Of a DNA stretch of 13,184 nt, positions 1 through 9,369 are shown piece by piece. The notes under the pieces are model-generated. The model saw only the letters and a list, made by a program, of their open reading frames with translations, had not been told where the DNA came from and made no database searches. The position numbers and the translations under genes were made by a program. The stretch covers positions 1-13,184 of the forward strand of contig JAJYTK010000008.1 of NCBI GenBank assembly GCA_021793095.1. Reading direction: 5' to 3'. Position 1 is the first letter of the stretch. Every line of letters begins with the position of its first letter. Source of the DNA: Pseudomonadota bacterium. GTDB lineage: Bacteria; Pseudomonadota; Gammaproteobacteria; Burkholderiales; Burkholderiaceae_B.

Positions 1-692
1 TGCCCCAACTGGGCGATTTTAGCCCATTGACCAGTGTGCTGGGGGTGTGGGGCAAAACCAAAACCATCTGCGCCAAGCACAGCGCCGCCATGAATAATAC
101 AGCGATCCCCTATTGTGGTCTCGTGATAGAGCACCACATTTGGGTGTATATGGCAGTCTGCACCTATGATTACCCCAGCCCCTACATAGACATTGGCCTC
201 GATACGTGAGCCGTTGCCAATGCGTGCATTGGCTTCAATCACGACGTGCGGCCCTATATGCACCCCTTGGCCAATCTCTGCAGAGGGGTGGATATGAGCA
301 CTGGGGTGATGTGCCTTAGGCAACTGCCTGAGTCTAAACTGCTCAAACCACTGAGCAAGCAGCGCATAGGCAAAATAAGGCGACTCACAGAGAATAGGCA
401 GGAATGAATATTGAATGCCTGCTTGTTTTAAAGCCTTAAGATCCTCTGCGCGCAAAAAAACCGCTGCAGCCCGAGTCTCGTGAAGCTGATCCTGTAGTTT
501 TGGGTTGGCCAGGAAACTAAGCTCATATTCTTGGGCATGTTGCAAAGAACCAATGCCACGTATGCGCACGTTATCGTACTCAGAATTAGTACGTGTCTCT
601 GGCACAACCCAATCAAGGCCACTATTTTTTTTGAGCTCATTAAGCAGCTCTAGTAGTGTGGGCGCTGACTCAGGTGCAAGTAGAACGGGCAT
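1..692 (-). CDS. lpxD: UDP-3-O-(3-hydroxyacyl)glucosamine N-acyltransferase LpxD, N-terminal part (cut by window edge)
   Basis: LpxD transfers the second hydroxyacyl chain from acyl-ACP to UDP-3-O-acylglucosamine in lipid A synthesis (cytoplasm). About 230 codons are visible from ATG at 692 to the left edge, without a stop; the family is usually about 340-360 residues, so the C-terminal third is missing. The first ~125 residues match the uridine-binding N-terminal domain, including an LSFLANPK segment. From about residue 130 a left-handed beta-helix of hexapeptide repeats begins (for example IGQGVHIGPHVVI, IGNGSRI, VGAGVIIGADC), followed by the LpxD hallmark GADGFGFAP. The catalytic His of the family lies beyond the edge and cannot be checked. 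The start lies 6 nt after the skp stop, with a GGCGGG-like Shine-Dalgarno inside the end of skp, which suggests translational coupling. skp-lpxD adjacency is the classical order; lpxA/fabZ would be expected further left. Confidence 0.95.
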   Translation of the reverse strand, partial: MPVLLAPESAPTLLELLNELKKNSGLDWVVPETRTNSEYDNVRIRGIGSLQHAQEYELSFLANPKLQDQLHETRAAAVFLRAEDLKALKQAGIQYSFLPILCESPYFAYALLAQWFEQFRLRQLPKAHHPSAHIHPSAEIGQGVHIGPHVVIEANARIGNGSRIEANVYVGAGVIIGADCHIHPNVVLYHETTIGDRCIIHGGAVLGADGFGFAPHPQHTGQWAKIAQLG

Positions 693-698
693 GATCAA

Positions 699-1253
699 CT
701 ACCCGCCAATTGCCTCTAGCACCTCATCGGTGAGGTCCACCTGCGGGCTAACAGTAACGGCATCAGTAATAATCAGATCATAGCCTTGTGACTCGGCAAT
801 ACGTTGAATTGCGCTGTCGGCCTTGTCAATGATGTCTGAAAACAGCTCATTGCGACGCAGATTAACATCCTCTTGGAACTCACGCTCTTTGCGCTGCAAA
901 TCAGACTCTAGGTCTTCTAGCTGGCGCTGGCGGCGGACCCGTTCGCTATCGGATAACGCAGGTGCATCTTTGTCATATTTTTGAATTTCAGCACGCAAGT
1001 TGTTCGCCATGCGCTCGAGCTCGTCATTGCGCTTGCGGAATTCGGACTCGATTTTAGACTGCGCCGACTTGGCTGTGTTCGAGCTATGCAAGATGCGCTC
1101 AACATTCACATAACCGATTTTAGTTTGTGCCTGTGCTACAGGAGTAGCCACCAAACTGGAGGCCCCTAATAAAGCGGCAAAAACAAGCGCACGATTGCCA
1201 CGTACTGTTGCCTGTGCGAGAGCGGAAAACTGAGAAGCTATTTTAGATGTCAT
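699..1253 (-). CDS. skp: Periplasmic outer-membrane-protein chaperone Skp/OmpH
   Basis: This is a Skp/OmpH-family chaperone of 184 residues, which binds unfolded outer-membrane proteins after Sec export and works with BamA encoded just upstream. Residues 1-42 look like a rather long signal peptide: a polar/basic N-region to about residue 21, a hydrophobic stretch at about 22-35, and an AQA|Q-type cleavage site near 42. The mature start TKIGYVNVERIL is typical of the family. Residues about 60-150 are a charged heptad-like coiled coil (the Skp 'tentacles'), and the C-terminus (YDLIITDAVTV) is the usual beta strand of the body domain. The ATG at 1253 is preceded by AAGGTAG about 8 nt upstream. 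The gap to the bamA stop is 51 nt; it holds a run of seven T on the coding strand but no convincing hairpin, so I do not call a terminator. A start further inside, giving a shorter signal peptide, cannot be excluded. Confidence 0.94.
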   Translation of the reverse strand: MTSKIASQFSALAQATVRGNRALVFAALLGASSLVATPVAQAQTKIGYVNVERILHSSNTAKSAQSKIESEFRKRNDELERMANNLRAEIQKYDKDAPALSDSERVRRQRQLEDLESDLQRKEREFQEDVNLRRNELFSDIIDKADSAIQRIAESQGYDLIITDAVTVSPQVDLTDEVLEAIGG

Positions 1254-1304
1254 GTAAATCTACCTTGCTATAAACGCTGCAAAAAAACCTGTCATTAAGT
1301 TGAC

Positions 1305-3659
1305 TTAGAATGCAGTACCGATTTGGAACTGGAATGCCTGTTTTTCATCGCCACGTTTGGCATTTAAGGCACGACCGTACGATAGCTGCAAGGGGCCCAG
1401 TGGGGAATCCCACGACAGGCCTACACCTGCTGAGTATTTCCAGCCACACGGGTCATCGGCACGGTGCGGTGCTGCGCCTTTGTAACACGTCGGCGACTGT
1501 GTGTTGTCAACGCGCCCGGCATCAGCAAAAACAAACCACCGCAAGGTGCGATCCCGGCTTGCCCCCGGAAACGGTAGGTATAACTGTACATTACCCACGA
1601 TGCGACGTGAACCCCCCAAAAAGTCATTTGTTCGTGGATCACGAGGGCCTAATGACCCACCTTCGTACCCGCGTACAGTACCAATCCCGCCACCATACAC
1701 GGTTTTGATGATGGGGAAAGGCTTGTCGCTACCGTATGACCGCCCGTAATCTATCAACCCATTTAGCGCCAAGGTCATGCTACGGCCGATAGGCAGATAG
1801 TGTTGGTGCTCAGCAGTCAACATATAATACTTTAAATCGAGTACTGAGAAATCAGCAGAAACACTGGTAAAGCTACCTCTTGTCGGGGCGAGCGCACTAT
1901 CACGGGTGTCTTTATCCCACCCTAGGTTAAAGATAAAGGCATTAGAATATTTCCCATATTCATCGACGAACTGCTGGTATGTCTCGGGCGTATATCGTGG
2001 ATGCAGTTTATCTAAACCATTACGCTCAAAACTACCGCCCACAAAAATTGTGTCATTTTCAGTAATCGGTACACCAAAGTTCAGGCCTAAGCCAATAGAG
2101 GTAACCTGGAAATCCCCTTCGGACCAGCGGTAGTCATAGGGCTTGGTCCGACGATAGTATAAAGAGGTGGTTTTGCTCACCCCGTCTTTCGTCCAATAAG
2201 GATCAGTATGCGCCAGCACCGCCGTACGGTGAATTTTACTGGTGTTTAGCTCTAAGGAAAGGCTATTACCGCTACCAAAGATGTTGTCTTGGCTAATCCC
2301 TGCAGAAAGCATTACTTTGTCAGTGGTGCCGTAACCAATACCCAGATTAACCATCCCTGTCGGACGCTCTTTGACATCGACCACCAAGTCCACTTGGTCT
2401 GGCGATCCTGGAACGGGCTCAGCATGGACATCCACCTCGGAAAAATATCCCAAACGATCGATGCGATCACGAGAAAGGTTAATATTACCTTCATCGTACC
2501 AAGCGGCCTCTTGTTGACGCATTTCACGACGTATCACTTCGTCACGAGTACGAACATTACCGCCGATCTCGATGCGCCGTACATAGACACGGCGACCAGG
2601 GTCAACGTAGAAGGTGAGATCTGTTTTTTGCTCATCACGATCCATGATTGGCTGTGGATTAACGTTGGCAAAGCCATAACCTAGGCTGCCCAAGTAATCC
2701 GTGAGTGCTTGCACCGTTTCATTGGTCTGCTCTGCTGAAAAGGTATCGCCCTCTTTCACTGTGACCAACTCTTGCATTTGCTCGTCCAAGCCTAATAAAT
2801 CACCTGCCAATTGGACCTGATTGACTTCGTAGGGCTTGCCCTCGTCAATAGTCAGGGTGATAAAAATCTCTTTGCGATCGGGTGATATAGTGACCTGCGG
2901 AGGCTCTGCATGAAATTCTAAATAGCCGCGATTGAGGTAATAGGAACGAATACGCTCAATATCACCCTCAAGTTTTTCCCGCGAGTATTTATCGGTACCG
3001 GTGTACCAAGTCATGACCCCTGAGGTCGTCAACTCCATTTCGGCAAGCAAGTCACTAGTAGAAATATCCTCGTTGCCGACAATGTTAATTTCTTTAATTT
3101 TTGCTAAATCGCCTTCGAAAATATCAAAACTAACGCCCACTCTATTGCGTGGCAAAGGGGTTATGACGGGCTCAACCTCAACGGCATATTTACCCTTAGA
3201 TAGGTACTGCTGCTTTAACTCGAATTCAGCGCGCTCGAGCATTGAACGGTCAAAGATTCGCCCCTCTGAAAAACCGACCTGAGCCAACGCTTTGGTAATC
3301 GCTTTAGGGTCGAATTCGCGCATCCCAGTGAAACTGATAGATGCGATGGTGGGCCGCTCTTGTACGGCGACGACGAGGACATCGTCTGCGACATCGATGC
3401 TGACGTCATTGAAAAAGCCACTTGAATACAATCGCTGTATGGTCTCGCTGGCGTGCTCTTCGGTGAACTCATCACCCACACCTACCGGTAAGTATCCAAA
3501 TACGGCCCCGGGGTCCAATCGCTGCAATCCTTGGACTTGAATGTCGCGAATGACAAAAGGTGTAAACGCCAATGCCAAAGCCGGCATTAACAAGAAACTA
3601 CTCAGGATAAGCCGGGATAATGTGCGTGCTATTGTTTGTAATTTAACTTTCAACGACAT
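1305..3659 (-). CDS. bamA: Outer membrane protein assembly factor BamA (Omp85)
   Basis: BamA is the central channel of the BAM complex, which folds beta-barrel proteins into the outer membrane. It has 784 residues, normal for the family. Residues 1-31 form a signal peptide ending ALA|F. Five POTRA domains follow (about 35-103, 104-184, 187-275, 278-355, 358-432) and then a 16-strand-type barrel from about 435. The conserved VRGY motif (VRGF class, loop 6) starts at residue 662, almost the E. coli position, and the protein ends in the usual C-terminal phenylalanine (FQIGTAF). C725 and C738 lie in a predicted extracellular loop and could form a disulfide. GAGGAAG (3666-3672) lies 6 nt before the ATG and fixes the start. 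bamA lies 65 nt after rseP and before skp, the standard envelope-biogenesis order. No clear promoter was seen in the short upstream gap. Confidence 0.98.
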   Translation of the reverse strand: MSLKVKLQTIARTLSRLILSSFLLMPALALAFTPFVIRDIQVQGLQRLDPGAVFGYLPVGVGDEFTEEHASETIQRLYSSGFFNDVSIDVADDVLVVAVQERPTIASISFTGMREFDPKAITKALAQVGFSEGRIFDRSMLERAEFELKQQYLSKGKYAVEVEPVITPLPRNRVGVSFDIFEGDLAKIKEINIVGNEDISTSDLLAEMELTTSGVMTWYTGTDKYSREKLEGDIERIRSYYLNRGYLEFHAEPPQVTISPDRKEIFITLTIDEGKPYEVNQVQLAGDLLGLDEQMQELVTVKEGDTFSAEQTNETVQALTDYLGSLGYGFANVNPQPIMDRDEQKTDLTFYVDPGRRVYVRRIEIGGNVRTRDEVIRREMRQQEAAWYDEGNINLSRDRIDRLGYFSEVDVHAEPVPGSPDQVDLVVDVKERPTGMVNLGIGYGTTDKVMLSAGISQDNIFGSGNSLSLELNTSKIHRTAVLAHTDPYWTKDGVSKTTSLYYRRTKPYDYRWSEGDFQVTSIGLGLNFGVPITENDTIFVGGSFERNGLDKLHPRYTPETYQQFVDEYGKYSNAFIFNLGWDKDTRDSALAPTRGSFTSVSADFSVLDLKYYMLTAEHQHYLPIGRSMTLALNGLIDYGRSYGSDKPFPIIKTVYGGGIGTVRGYEGGSLGPRDPRTNDFLGGSRRIVGNVQLYLPFPGASRDRTLRWFVFADAGRVDNTQSPTCYKGAAPHRADDPCGWKYSAGVGLSWDSPLGPLQLSYGRALNAKRGDEKQAFQFQIGTAF

Positions 3660-3724
3660 TCTATGCTTCCTCGAACTGAGCCATACATAATAAATGGGCC
3701 AAAATAAAACATACTCAGAGCTTT

Positions 3725-5059
3725 TTACTGCAGTACACGAGTAAAATCATTAGTAAAGGCAAGCACCATAAGTGCAGCCAAAATTGCGAGGCCAATTCGC
3801 TGGCCAATATCTTGCCATTTTTCGGACAGCGGTCTACCGCGCACCGCCTCGATGGCATAATACAATAAATGGCCGCCATCTAACATAGGGATTGGCAGCA
3901 AATTTAACAAACCAATACTAACACTAATCAGGGCCAAAAACTGTATATAAGCCTCTAAACCCACTCGCGCAGTTTGTCCCGCATAGTCAGCAATTGTTAC
4001 GGGACCACTGATTGTTTTTACGGAAACCTGGCCGGTGACCATTCTGCCGAGCATCTTTAATGAGAACCAAAAGGTGTTTGCAGTGCGATCCACCCCGGTC
4101 GTAAGCCCCGTCCAGAGACCAGCGTGCGAGGTTTCAACTTGTGGCTGGGCACCGATCATTGCCCCTACGCGCCCAATCAACTGCCCTCCTTCTTCTACTG
4201 CCGCTATTGGAACGGTTAATTGCTGATGACGACCCTGGCGGATAATTTCAAAATTAGCAACAGTATCAGGATGGGCGCGCACCCATTCGAGAAAATCACT
4301 TACACTTTCTATCGCTTGCCCATCAATAGCAACGATTTCATCCCCCTTTAATAAACCGGCTTGCTCTGCAGTTTGCCCTGCAATCACTTGTTGAATGCTA
4401 GGTCTAGGCATGAACAGACTAAAGCCAAGCTCTTCAAGAGGATCAATTTCGCCTCCCCTGTCAAATCGGACATGAGGATTATTTAAAACCCGAGTTTGAA
4501 CACTGCCATCCTGGCTTGTGACAGTAATCTCTACAGGGGCAGTTTTATGCACCTTATCGAGCATTGTCCAACGAAAATCCGACCAAGTAGAAAGTGGTTT
4601 TTCATCGACAGATTGCACCCTATCATGCGCCTGAAAACCTGCAGTTGCGGCCGGTGTATCGGCTTTAGGCTGAGCCAAAATAGCCACCGGCTCTACCGTG
4701 CCCATCCAAGCAATGACCGCATATAAAATAACAGCCAAGATTAAATTGGCAACAGGTCCCGCTGCCGTGATGGCGATGCGCTGCCAAACTGTTTTGCTTT
4801 GAATGGTCGTATTTTTATATTCCGTGCTAGCCGTCTCGGGGGCATGGCTACGCATCATCACATACCCTCCTAATGGGATAACAGAAAAAGCCCATTCACA
4901 GCCGCGTCTATCAGTATATCTGGCCAGAACCTTGCCAAATCCAAATGAAAAGCGTTCCACATGAACGCCACAGTAACGCGCAACCCAGTAATGCCCAAGC
5001 TCATGAATAATCACAAGCAAGCCAATCGCAAAGGCAAAGGCAACGATGGTCAAGAGCAT
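3725..5059 (-). CDS. rseP: Site-2 zinc metalloprotease RseP (regulated intramembrane proteolysis)
   Basis: RseP cleaves the anti-sigma factor RseA within the inner membrane during the sigma-E envelope stress response and also clears remnant signal peptides. The 444-residue protein has the zinc motif HELGH at residues 19-23 within the first membrane segment and the third zinc ligand motif LDGGH with D394. A second membrane segment lies at about 100-120 and the last at about 421-437. Between them are two periplasmic PDZ domains (about 120-205 and 212-290; the second contains GLLKGDEIVAIDG). All catalytic elements are intact. The start is 26 nt after the dxr stop; the Shine-Dalgarno is weak (TGGTGA), so expression may depend on coupling to dxr. 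Placement between dxr and bamA is the normal proteobacterial arrangement. The rseA/rpoE partners are not in this window. Confidence 0.97.
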   Translation of the reverse strand: MLLTIVAFAFAIGLLVIIHELGHYWVARYCGVHVERFSFGFGKVLARYTDRRGCEWAFSVIPLGGYVMMRSHAPETASTEYKNTTIQSKTVWQRIAITAAGPVANLILAVILYAVIAWMGTVEPVAILAQPKADTPAATAGFQAHDRVQSVDEKPLSTWSDFRWTMLDKVHKTAPVEITVTSQDGSVQTRVLNNPHVRFDRGGEIDPLEELGFSLFMPRPSIQQVIAGQTAEQAGLLKGDEIVAIDGQAIESVSDFLEWVRAHPDTVANFEIIRQGRHQQLTVPIAAVEEGGQLIGRVGAMIGAQPQVETSHAGLWTGLTTGVDRTANTFWFSLKMLGRMVTGQVSVKTISGPVTIADYAGQTARVGLEAYIQFLALISVSIGLLNLLPIPMLDGGHLLYYAIEAVRGRPLSEKWQDIGQRIGLAILAALMVLAFTNDFTRVLQ

Positions 5060-5085
5060 AATTTAGTCACCAGAGACAGCGAGGA

Positions 5086-6285
5086 TTATGGATGTAAACA
5101 AAATTGCTGCGCTAATTTGCGCGCATGCTCGTCTAAAGCGAGCACGGCATCGAGTGTGCTTAGGGGCTCAAACGATTCGCCCACCACCCGATCTATTGTT
5201 TTCTCTACTACTTGGGCGATATCGATGTAGTTTAATTTGCCGTGTAAAAATTGCTCTACGGCCACCTCATTGGCAGCGTTTAGAGCCACACAAGCCTCTT
5301 GCGAGGTGCCTAACGCTTCAAAAGCCAGCCTCAAGGCAGGAAAACGCTCAAAACAAGGGGTTTCAAACTCTAAGGCATTTTGTGCGGCTAAATCCAAATG
5401 CGCACTCCCGCTATGGATACGCTCTGGAAATCCTAGCCCATAGGCGATGGGCACACGCATATCGGGGGCCGCCATTTGCGATAGCACCGAACCGTCCACA
5501 TACTCCACCATAGAGTGCACCACGCTCTGAGGATGGATGACGACTGATATTTGCTCAACGGGCATCGAAAATAACCAATGCGCTTCGATCACCTCTAAAC
5601 CCTTGTTGGCCATGGTCGCAGAATCGACTGAAATCTTTTTGCCCATCACCCAATTAGGATGCATACAGGCTTGCTCTGGTGTAACGCTGGACAACTGTTG
5701 TAATGGCATGGCGCGAAAGGGCCCACCAGACGCAGTCAGGATGAGTTTTTTCACGGCGGGGTGCGGCGCCTCTGCCACCTGCCCTAATAATTCTGCTGGC
5801 ATGCACTGGTAAATCGCATTATGTTCGCTATCAATGGGTAATAACTGGGCTCCCCCACTGCGGACCGCATCTAGAAAAACTGCCCCGGCGGCAACCAATG
5901 CTTCTTTATTGGCGAGTAATATTCTTTTCCCCGCGCGCGCTGCTGAAATCACAGAAGGCAAGCACGCTGCACCGACTATTGCCGCCATCACTGTATCGAC
6001 CGCTGGATCCGCAGCAGTTTCACATAGGCCTTGTTGACCCAGCCTAATCTCTGGCAACGAGCGTCCAGCAGGCCACAACGTCGTAAAACGGCGCAGGGCG
6101 ACTTGATCCGGGACAACCACCACTTGGGCACGACTTTCCCATGCTAAACGCACCAGCGTATCGATATTGTTAAAAGCAGTAAGTGCATACACCTCAAAAC
6201 GGTCTGGGTGCATGGCAATTACATCAAGGGTGCTACGCCCGATTGAACCCGTAGCACCTAAAATACATACCTGCTGGGTTTCCAT
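5086..6285 (-). CDS. dxr: 1-deoxy-D-xylulose 5-phosphate reductoisomerase (DXR/IspC)
   Basis: DXR converts 1-deoxy-D-xylulose 5-phosphate to 2-C-methyl-D-erythritol 4-phosphate with NADPH, the committed step of the MEP isoprenoid pathway (cytosol). The protein has 399 residues, matching the family. The NADPH-binding GATGSIG lies at residues 10-16, and LLANKEAL at about 123-130. Metal ligands are visible as D152, E154 ([10 protein letters not shown]) and E231. The substrate-loop and catalytic motifs [20 protein letters not shown] (from H209) and H257 are intact. Start ATG at 6285 lies 17 nt after the cdsA stop, with only a weak Shine-Dalgarno. Its product ultimately feeds the isoprenoid substrates of the UppS encoded two genes upstream, so the cluster links precursor supply and carrier-lipid synthesis. 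Confidence 0.98.
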   Translation of the reverse strand: METQQVCILGATGSIGRSTLDVIAMHPDRFEVYALTAFNNIDTLVRLAWESRAQVVVVPDQVALRRFTTLWPAGRSLPEIRLGQQGLCETAADPAVDTVMAAIVGAACLPSVISAARAGKRILLANKEALVAAGAVFLDAVRSGGAQLLPIDSEHNAIYQCMPAELLGQVAEAPHPAVKKLILTASGGPFRAMPLQQLSSVTPEQACMHPNWVMGKKISVDSATMANKGLEVIEAHWLFSMPVEQISVVIHPQSVVHSMVEYVDGSVLSQMAAPDMRVPIAYGLGFPERIHSGSAHLDLAAQNALEFETPCFERFPALRLAFEALGTSQEACVALNAANEVAVEQFLHGKLNYIDIAQVVEKTIDRVVGESFEPLSTLDAVLALDEHARKLAQQFCLHP

Positions 6286-6302
6286 ATAAACACACCAGTG
6301 AA

Positions 6303-7187
6303 TTACGCAACAAACAGGGCATCAAACCAGGGCCCAGCAATAAAAGCAGCTAGAGGTGCGACAGGAATTAAAGCATCAATTCGGTCTAACACTCCGCCGT
6401 GGCCAGGTAATAACCCGCTAGAATCTTTGACGCGTGCACGGCGTTTGAGTAAGGACTCAAATAAATCGCCGACAACCGACATAAAGGAAAGCAGCATTGT
6501 AAAAAGCACTGCCCCTAACCAAGACCAATGAGCGACCATTTCCGCGCCAAAAGAACCAGCGAACTGAGCGCTGAACAGCACCCATAAAACGGCCCCTGCC
6601 ATACCCCCCCAAAATCCTGCCCAGGTTTTGCCAGGGCTAATACGCCGAGCCAAACGCCGCTGACCCCAACGACGGCCCACAAAATAAGCAAAAGTATCAG
6701 TAAACCAAACCACTGCTAACATGGACAACAGATACCAAGCGCCATGCACATACCACATATCCAACAAGGCCAACCAAGCGACCCCTAATGTTGCGATGCC
6801 AAAGATGCTCAGCGTAACGGTATGAGTTTTATGGCGTCTAAAACCCATCAGCAGCAAAAACCCAGCACCAAATAACCAATAAGCCAAAACAACTGGGCTT
6901 AAAAGCATTAGGGGTAATGTCCAGGCGTCAGGTGCTGTTGCACCCGATACAAATAAATATTGTTCGTGTCTAAATATCACGTAAACAAAGTACAGAAACG
7001 CCACGACGGCTATAGGAGCGGCCAAAAAGTGAAAGCGGTTAGCCATGCTCAATCGCAGCCACTCCCAAAGTGCTGCAGCTGTTATTAGGCTGAGCAACAG
7101 GCCAAAGGGCCACTGATAGCCACTGAGCATCGTGCCCACCAAAATGACCAGTAAAACAACTGCTGTGATTACCCGCTGTTTGAGCAT
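6303..7187 (-). CDS. cdsA: Phosphatidate cytidylyltransferase (CDP-diglyceride synthase)
   Basis: CdsA uses CTP and phosphatidic acid to make CDP-diacylglycerol, the branch point for phosphatidylethanolamine, phosphatidylglycerol and cardiolipin, at the inner membrane. The 294-residue protein is strongly hydrophobic, with about eight predicted membrane segments. The family signature lies at about residues 245-271, from SLLKRR through [13 protein letters not shown] to DRID. The upstream motifs [13 protein letters not shown] (163-175) and [13 protein letters not shown] (183-195) are also intact. The start lies only 2 nt after the uppS stop, which indicates tight translational coupling; there is no independent strong Shine-Dalgarno. 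uppS-cdsA-dxr is the usual order. Confidence 0.97.
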   Translation of the reverse strand: MLKQRVITAVVLLVILVGTMLSGYQWPFGLLLSLITAAALWEWLRLSMANRFHFLAAPIAVVAFLYFVYVIFRHEQYLFVSGATAPDAWTLPLMLLSPVVLAYWLFGAGFLLLMGFRRHKTHTVTLSIFGIATLGVAWLALLDMWYVHGAWYLLSMLAVVWFTDTFAYFVGRRWGQRRLARRISPGKTWAGFWGGMAGAVLWVLFSAQFAGSFGAEMVAHWSWLGAVLFTMLLSFMSVVGDLFESLLKRRARVKDSSGLLPGHGGVLDRIDALIPVAPLAAFIAGPWFDALFVA

Positions 7188-7189
7188 AT

Positions 7190-7960
7190 TTAAATTGAAT
7201 CAGTTTGTGCAGCGACCGTTTGAGCACTGGTACGGCCAAAACGACGCTCGCGTGATCGGTACCATTCAAAAGCCTTGGCCAGGTGCTTGGCGTCAAAATC
7301 CGGCCAAAAGGTTTCCGTGAAATACAATTCGGTATAGGCCAATTGCCAAATTAAAAAATTAGAGATCCTTTGCTCGCCGCCGGTACGTATAAACAAATCG
7401 GGCTCAGGCGCAAAGGACATCGACAAGTGAGGAGTCAACAGATCCTCGGAGAATTCTTGTGGTTGCTTAATAAGTTCGGGGCGTTTGGCTAATAACCGGC
7501 GTGTAGCCTGCAGGATGTCCCAGCGGCCGCCATAATTAGCAGCTATGGTGAGATGCAAACGGTCATTATGTGCCGTTTTCTTTTCCGCCTCTGCGATCAG
7601 GCTTTGCAAAGCCGGCTCGAAAGCAGACACATCGCCCACAATACGTAATCGAATACCTTGCGTGACAAGTTTATCGACTTCTTTTTCCAGCGTCTGTACA
7701 AATAGACGCATCAGCAGCGAGACCTCATCTTGGGGCCGGCGCCAGTTTTCTGAACTAAAGGCAAATAAAGTCAGATATTGTACGCCTGCCTCACCACACG
7801 CACGCAATATACGGCGCACGGATTGTACCCCGCGCGCATGGCCAGCCGTGCGGGGTAAATAACGTCGTGTCGCCCAGCGTCCATTACCATCCATAATAAT
7901 GGCCAAATGGCGTGGGACATCGCCTACAGTAGGAATGGACAAAGTTGAGCTTGCCGTCAT
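7190..7960 (-). CDS. uppS: Undecaprenyl diphosphate synthase (cis-prenyltransferase)
   Basis: UppS (IspU) adds eight isopentenyl units in cis to farnesyl diphosphate, giving the C55 carrier lipid needed for peptidoglycan and O-antigen. The protein has 256 residues. The catalytic Asp is D24 in the motif [10 protein letters not shown] (21-30). Other conserved blocks are [11 protein letters not shown] (from about 67), the pyrophosphate-binding [15 protein letters not shown] (192-206; R192, R198) and ELYF with E211, the Mg-linked Glu. The active site therefore looks complete. ATG at 7960 lies 15 nt after the frr stop with an AAAGAG Shine-Dalgarno about 5 nt upstream. It is probably cotranscribed with frr and cdsA. 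Confidence 0.97.
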   Translation of the reverse strand: MTASSTLSIPTVGDVPRHLAIIMDGNGRWATRRYLPRTAGHARGVQSVRRILRACGEAGVQYLTLFAFSSENWRRPQDEVSLLMRLFVQTLEKEVDKLVTQGIRLRIVGDVSAFEPALQSLIAEAEKKTAHNDRLHLTIAANYGGRWDILQATRRLLAKRPELIKQPQEFSEDLLTPHLSMSFAPEPDLFIRTGGEQRISNFLIWQLAYTELYFTETFWPDFDAKHLAKAFEWYRSRERRFGRTSAQTVAAQTDSI

Positions 7961-7975
7961 GGTCTCTTTGCGAGG

Positions 7976-8536
7976 TTAGATAGTCATCACCTCTTCTTCT
8001 TTATTGGCTACCAAGGCATCTACCTCGGCAACGTATTTATCTGTCAAGCGCTGAATTTCATCTTGGAAGCGACGATCATCGTCTTCGGAAATGGCCTTGT
8101 CGCGCAACAGTCGCTTGGATTGGTCGTTGGCCTCGCGACGCAGATTGCGAATTGCCACCTTGGCCTCTTCGCCCTCAGCCCGCACAATGCGAGTGAGATC
8201 CTGGCGACGTTCTTCTGTGAGCGGTGGCAATGGAATTCTGAGCGTTTCGCCAGCCAACACAGGATTTAACCCTAAGTCAGATTCGCGGATGGCTCTATCA
8301 ACCACCTCGGCCATGTGTTTTTCCCAAACTTGGACGCTAAGCGTGCGCGCGTCCACTACAGTAATATTGGCCACCTGGCTGACAGGCACCTCTGATCCAT
8401 AGTATTCCACTGTCACATGATCTAGCAAACCAGCGTGGGCCCTGCCGGTACGTATTTTTGCTAGACCGTTAGACAAGGCAGCGATAGAACGCTTCATGCG
8501 CTCTTCGGTGGATTTTTGTATCTCAGAGTGATTCAT
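7976..8536 (-). CDS. frr: Ribosome recycling factor (RRF)
   Basis: RRF acts with EF-G to split post-termination ribosomes. Its 186 residues match the family length (about 185). The N-terminal helix ([20 protein letters not shown], about 11-30) and the RTGRA motif are followed by domain II ([18 protein letters not shown], about 43-60). The long C-terminal helices contain the conserved [10 protein letters not shown] block. The gene begins with ATG at 8536, with AGGAA (8543-8547) about 6 nt upstream, and lies 15 nt downstream of the pyrH stop. pyrH-frr adjacency is one of the best conserved pairs in bacteria. Confidence 0.98.
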   Translation of the reverse strand: MNHSEIQKSTEERMKRSIAALSNGLAKIRTGRAHAGLLDHVTVEYYGSEVPVSQVANITVVDARTLSVQVWEKHMAEVVDRAIRESDLGLNPVLAGETLRIPLPPLTEERRQDLTRIVRAEGEEAKVAIRNLRREANDQSKRLLRDKAISEDDDRRFQDEIQRLTDKYVAEVDALVANKEEEVMTI

Positions 8537-8551
8537 ATCATTTTCCTATTG

Positions 8552-9268
8552 TTAAACGTGCACTAAGGTACCTTCGTCCTCACCACATACGGCCCTCGCC
8601 AAGGCTCCTGCTTTATTAATAGAAAACACCTTGATAGGCAACTTTTGATCACGGCACAGCGCAAAAGCCGTCGCATCCATGACTTCTAGGCGCCGTACGA
8701 TCGCCTCATCAAAACTGATGCGTTGATAGCGCGTGGCACCCGGATCTTTGTTTGGATCAGCGCTATAGATGCCATCAACCTTGGTTGCTTTTAAGACTAT
8801 TTCAGCGCCCACCTCTGCGCCGCGTAATGCGGCCGCTGTATCGGTAGTAAAAAAAGGGTTTCCAGTACCTGCAGCAAATACAACCACTTTGCCTTCTTCG
8901 AGATACCGTAAAGCCTTGGGACGAATATAAGGCTCAACCACCTGTTCAATATTTAATGCTGATTGCACGCGGGCATCAACCCCTTGGTTTTTCAAGGCAT
9001 CTTGTAGGGCTAAGGCATTCATGACGGTGGCCATCATCCCCATATAATCTGCCGTGGCACGATCCATTCCTTGAGCACCTGGTGCAATCCCTCTAAAAAT
9101 ATTACCCCCTCCAATAACGATGGCAATTTGCACACCCAAGTTAGCAATTTGAGCGATCTCTTCGGTCATGCGCATAATCGTGGCACGGTTAATACCAAAT
9201 GCGTCATCGCCCATCAGCGCCTCACCCGACAATTTAAGCAAAACGCGTTCATATAAGGGGTTGTTCAT
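8552..9268 (-). CDS. pyrH: UMP kinase (uridylate kinase)
   Basis: PyrH phosphorylates UMP to UDP with ATP. It is the hexameric bacterial enzyme of the amino-acid kinase fold, typically activated by GTP and inhibited by UTP. I place the start at ATG 9268, giving 238 residues (family about 235-245) that begin [18 protein letters not shown]. An in-frame ATG at 9319 would add 17 hydrophobic residues not found in the family and would sit inside the tsf/pyrH hairpin. Visible motifs: KLSGEALMG (12-20), IGGGNIFRG (52-60), [17 protein letters not shown] (134-150) and [11 protein letters not shown] (162-172). The Shine-Dalgarno before 9268 is weak. A strong hairpin separates it from tsf. Confidence 0.97.
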   Translation of the reverse strand: MNNPLYERVLLKLSGEALMGDDAFGINRATIMRMTEEIAQIANLGVQIAIVIGGGNIFRGIAPGAQGMDRATADYMGMMATVMNALALQDALKNQGVDARVQSALNIEQVVEPYIRPKALRYLEEGKVVVFAAGTGNPFFTTDTAAALRGAEVGAEIVLKATKVDGIYSADPNKDPGATRYQRISFDEAIVRRLEVMDATAFALCRDQKLPIKVFSINKAGALARAVCGEDEGTLVHV

Positions 9269-9316
9269 AGCATAGAAACTCGTGATGATGGTTATGGGAA
9301 CTAGTATAAGACACAG

Positions 9317-9345
9317 CACAAGGTGCCGTGTAACGGCACCTTGTG
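9317..9345 (-). terminator. 13-bp hairpin between tsf and pyrH; weak terminator or attenuator
   Basis: Arms 9317-9329 (CACAAGGTGCCGT) and 9333-9345 (ACGGCACCTTGTG) are perfect reverse complements around a 3-nt loop, 24 nt beyond the tsf stop codon. In the minus-strand transcript it is followed by CTGTGTCTTATACT, T-rich but with no continuous U run, so it is at best an imperfect intrinsic terminator. It may let part of the transcription pass into pyrH, or protect the rpsB-tsf mRNA 3' end. The stem is directly seen; its role is inferred. Confidence 0.6.
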
Positions 9346-9369
9346 AAAGTCAGGTGAGTGGACACCCAA

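Noticed and set aside
1254..1304. Run of seven T after bamA as an intrinsic terminator
   Set aside because: Only a 4-bp GTCA/TGAC stem precedes it, too weak for a terminator, and skp follows directly in the same orientation.
5088..5513. 141-codon plus-strand open frame opposite dxr
   Set aside because: dxr on the other strand has every catalytic motif. This frame encodes no recognisable domain and has no plausible ribosome-binding site or promoter.
9269..9319. Upstream ATG at 9319 for pyrH
   Set aside because: It would add a 17-residue hydrophobic stretch foreign to UMP kinases and start inside the tsf/pyrH hairpin. The frame is open there by chance.
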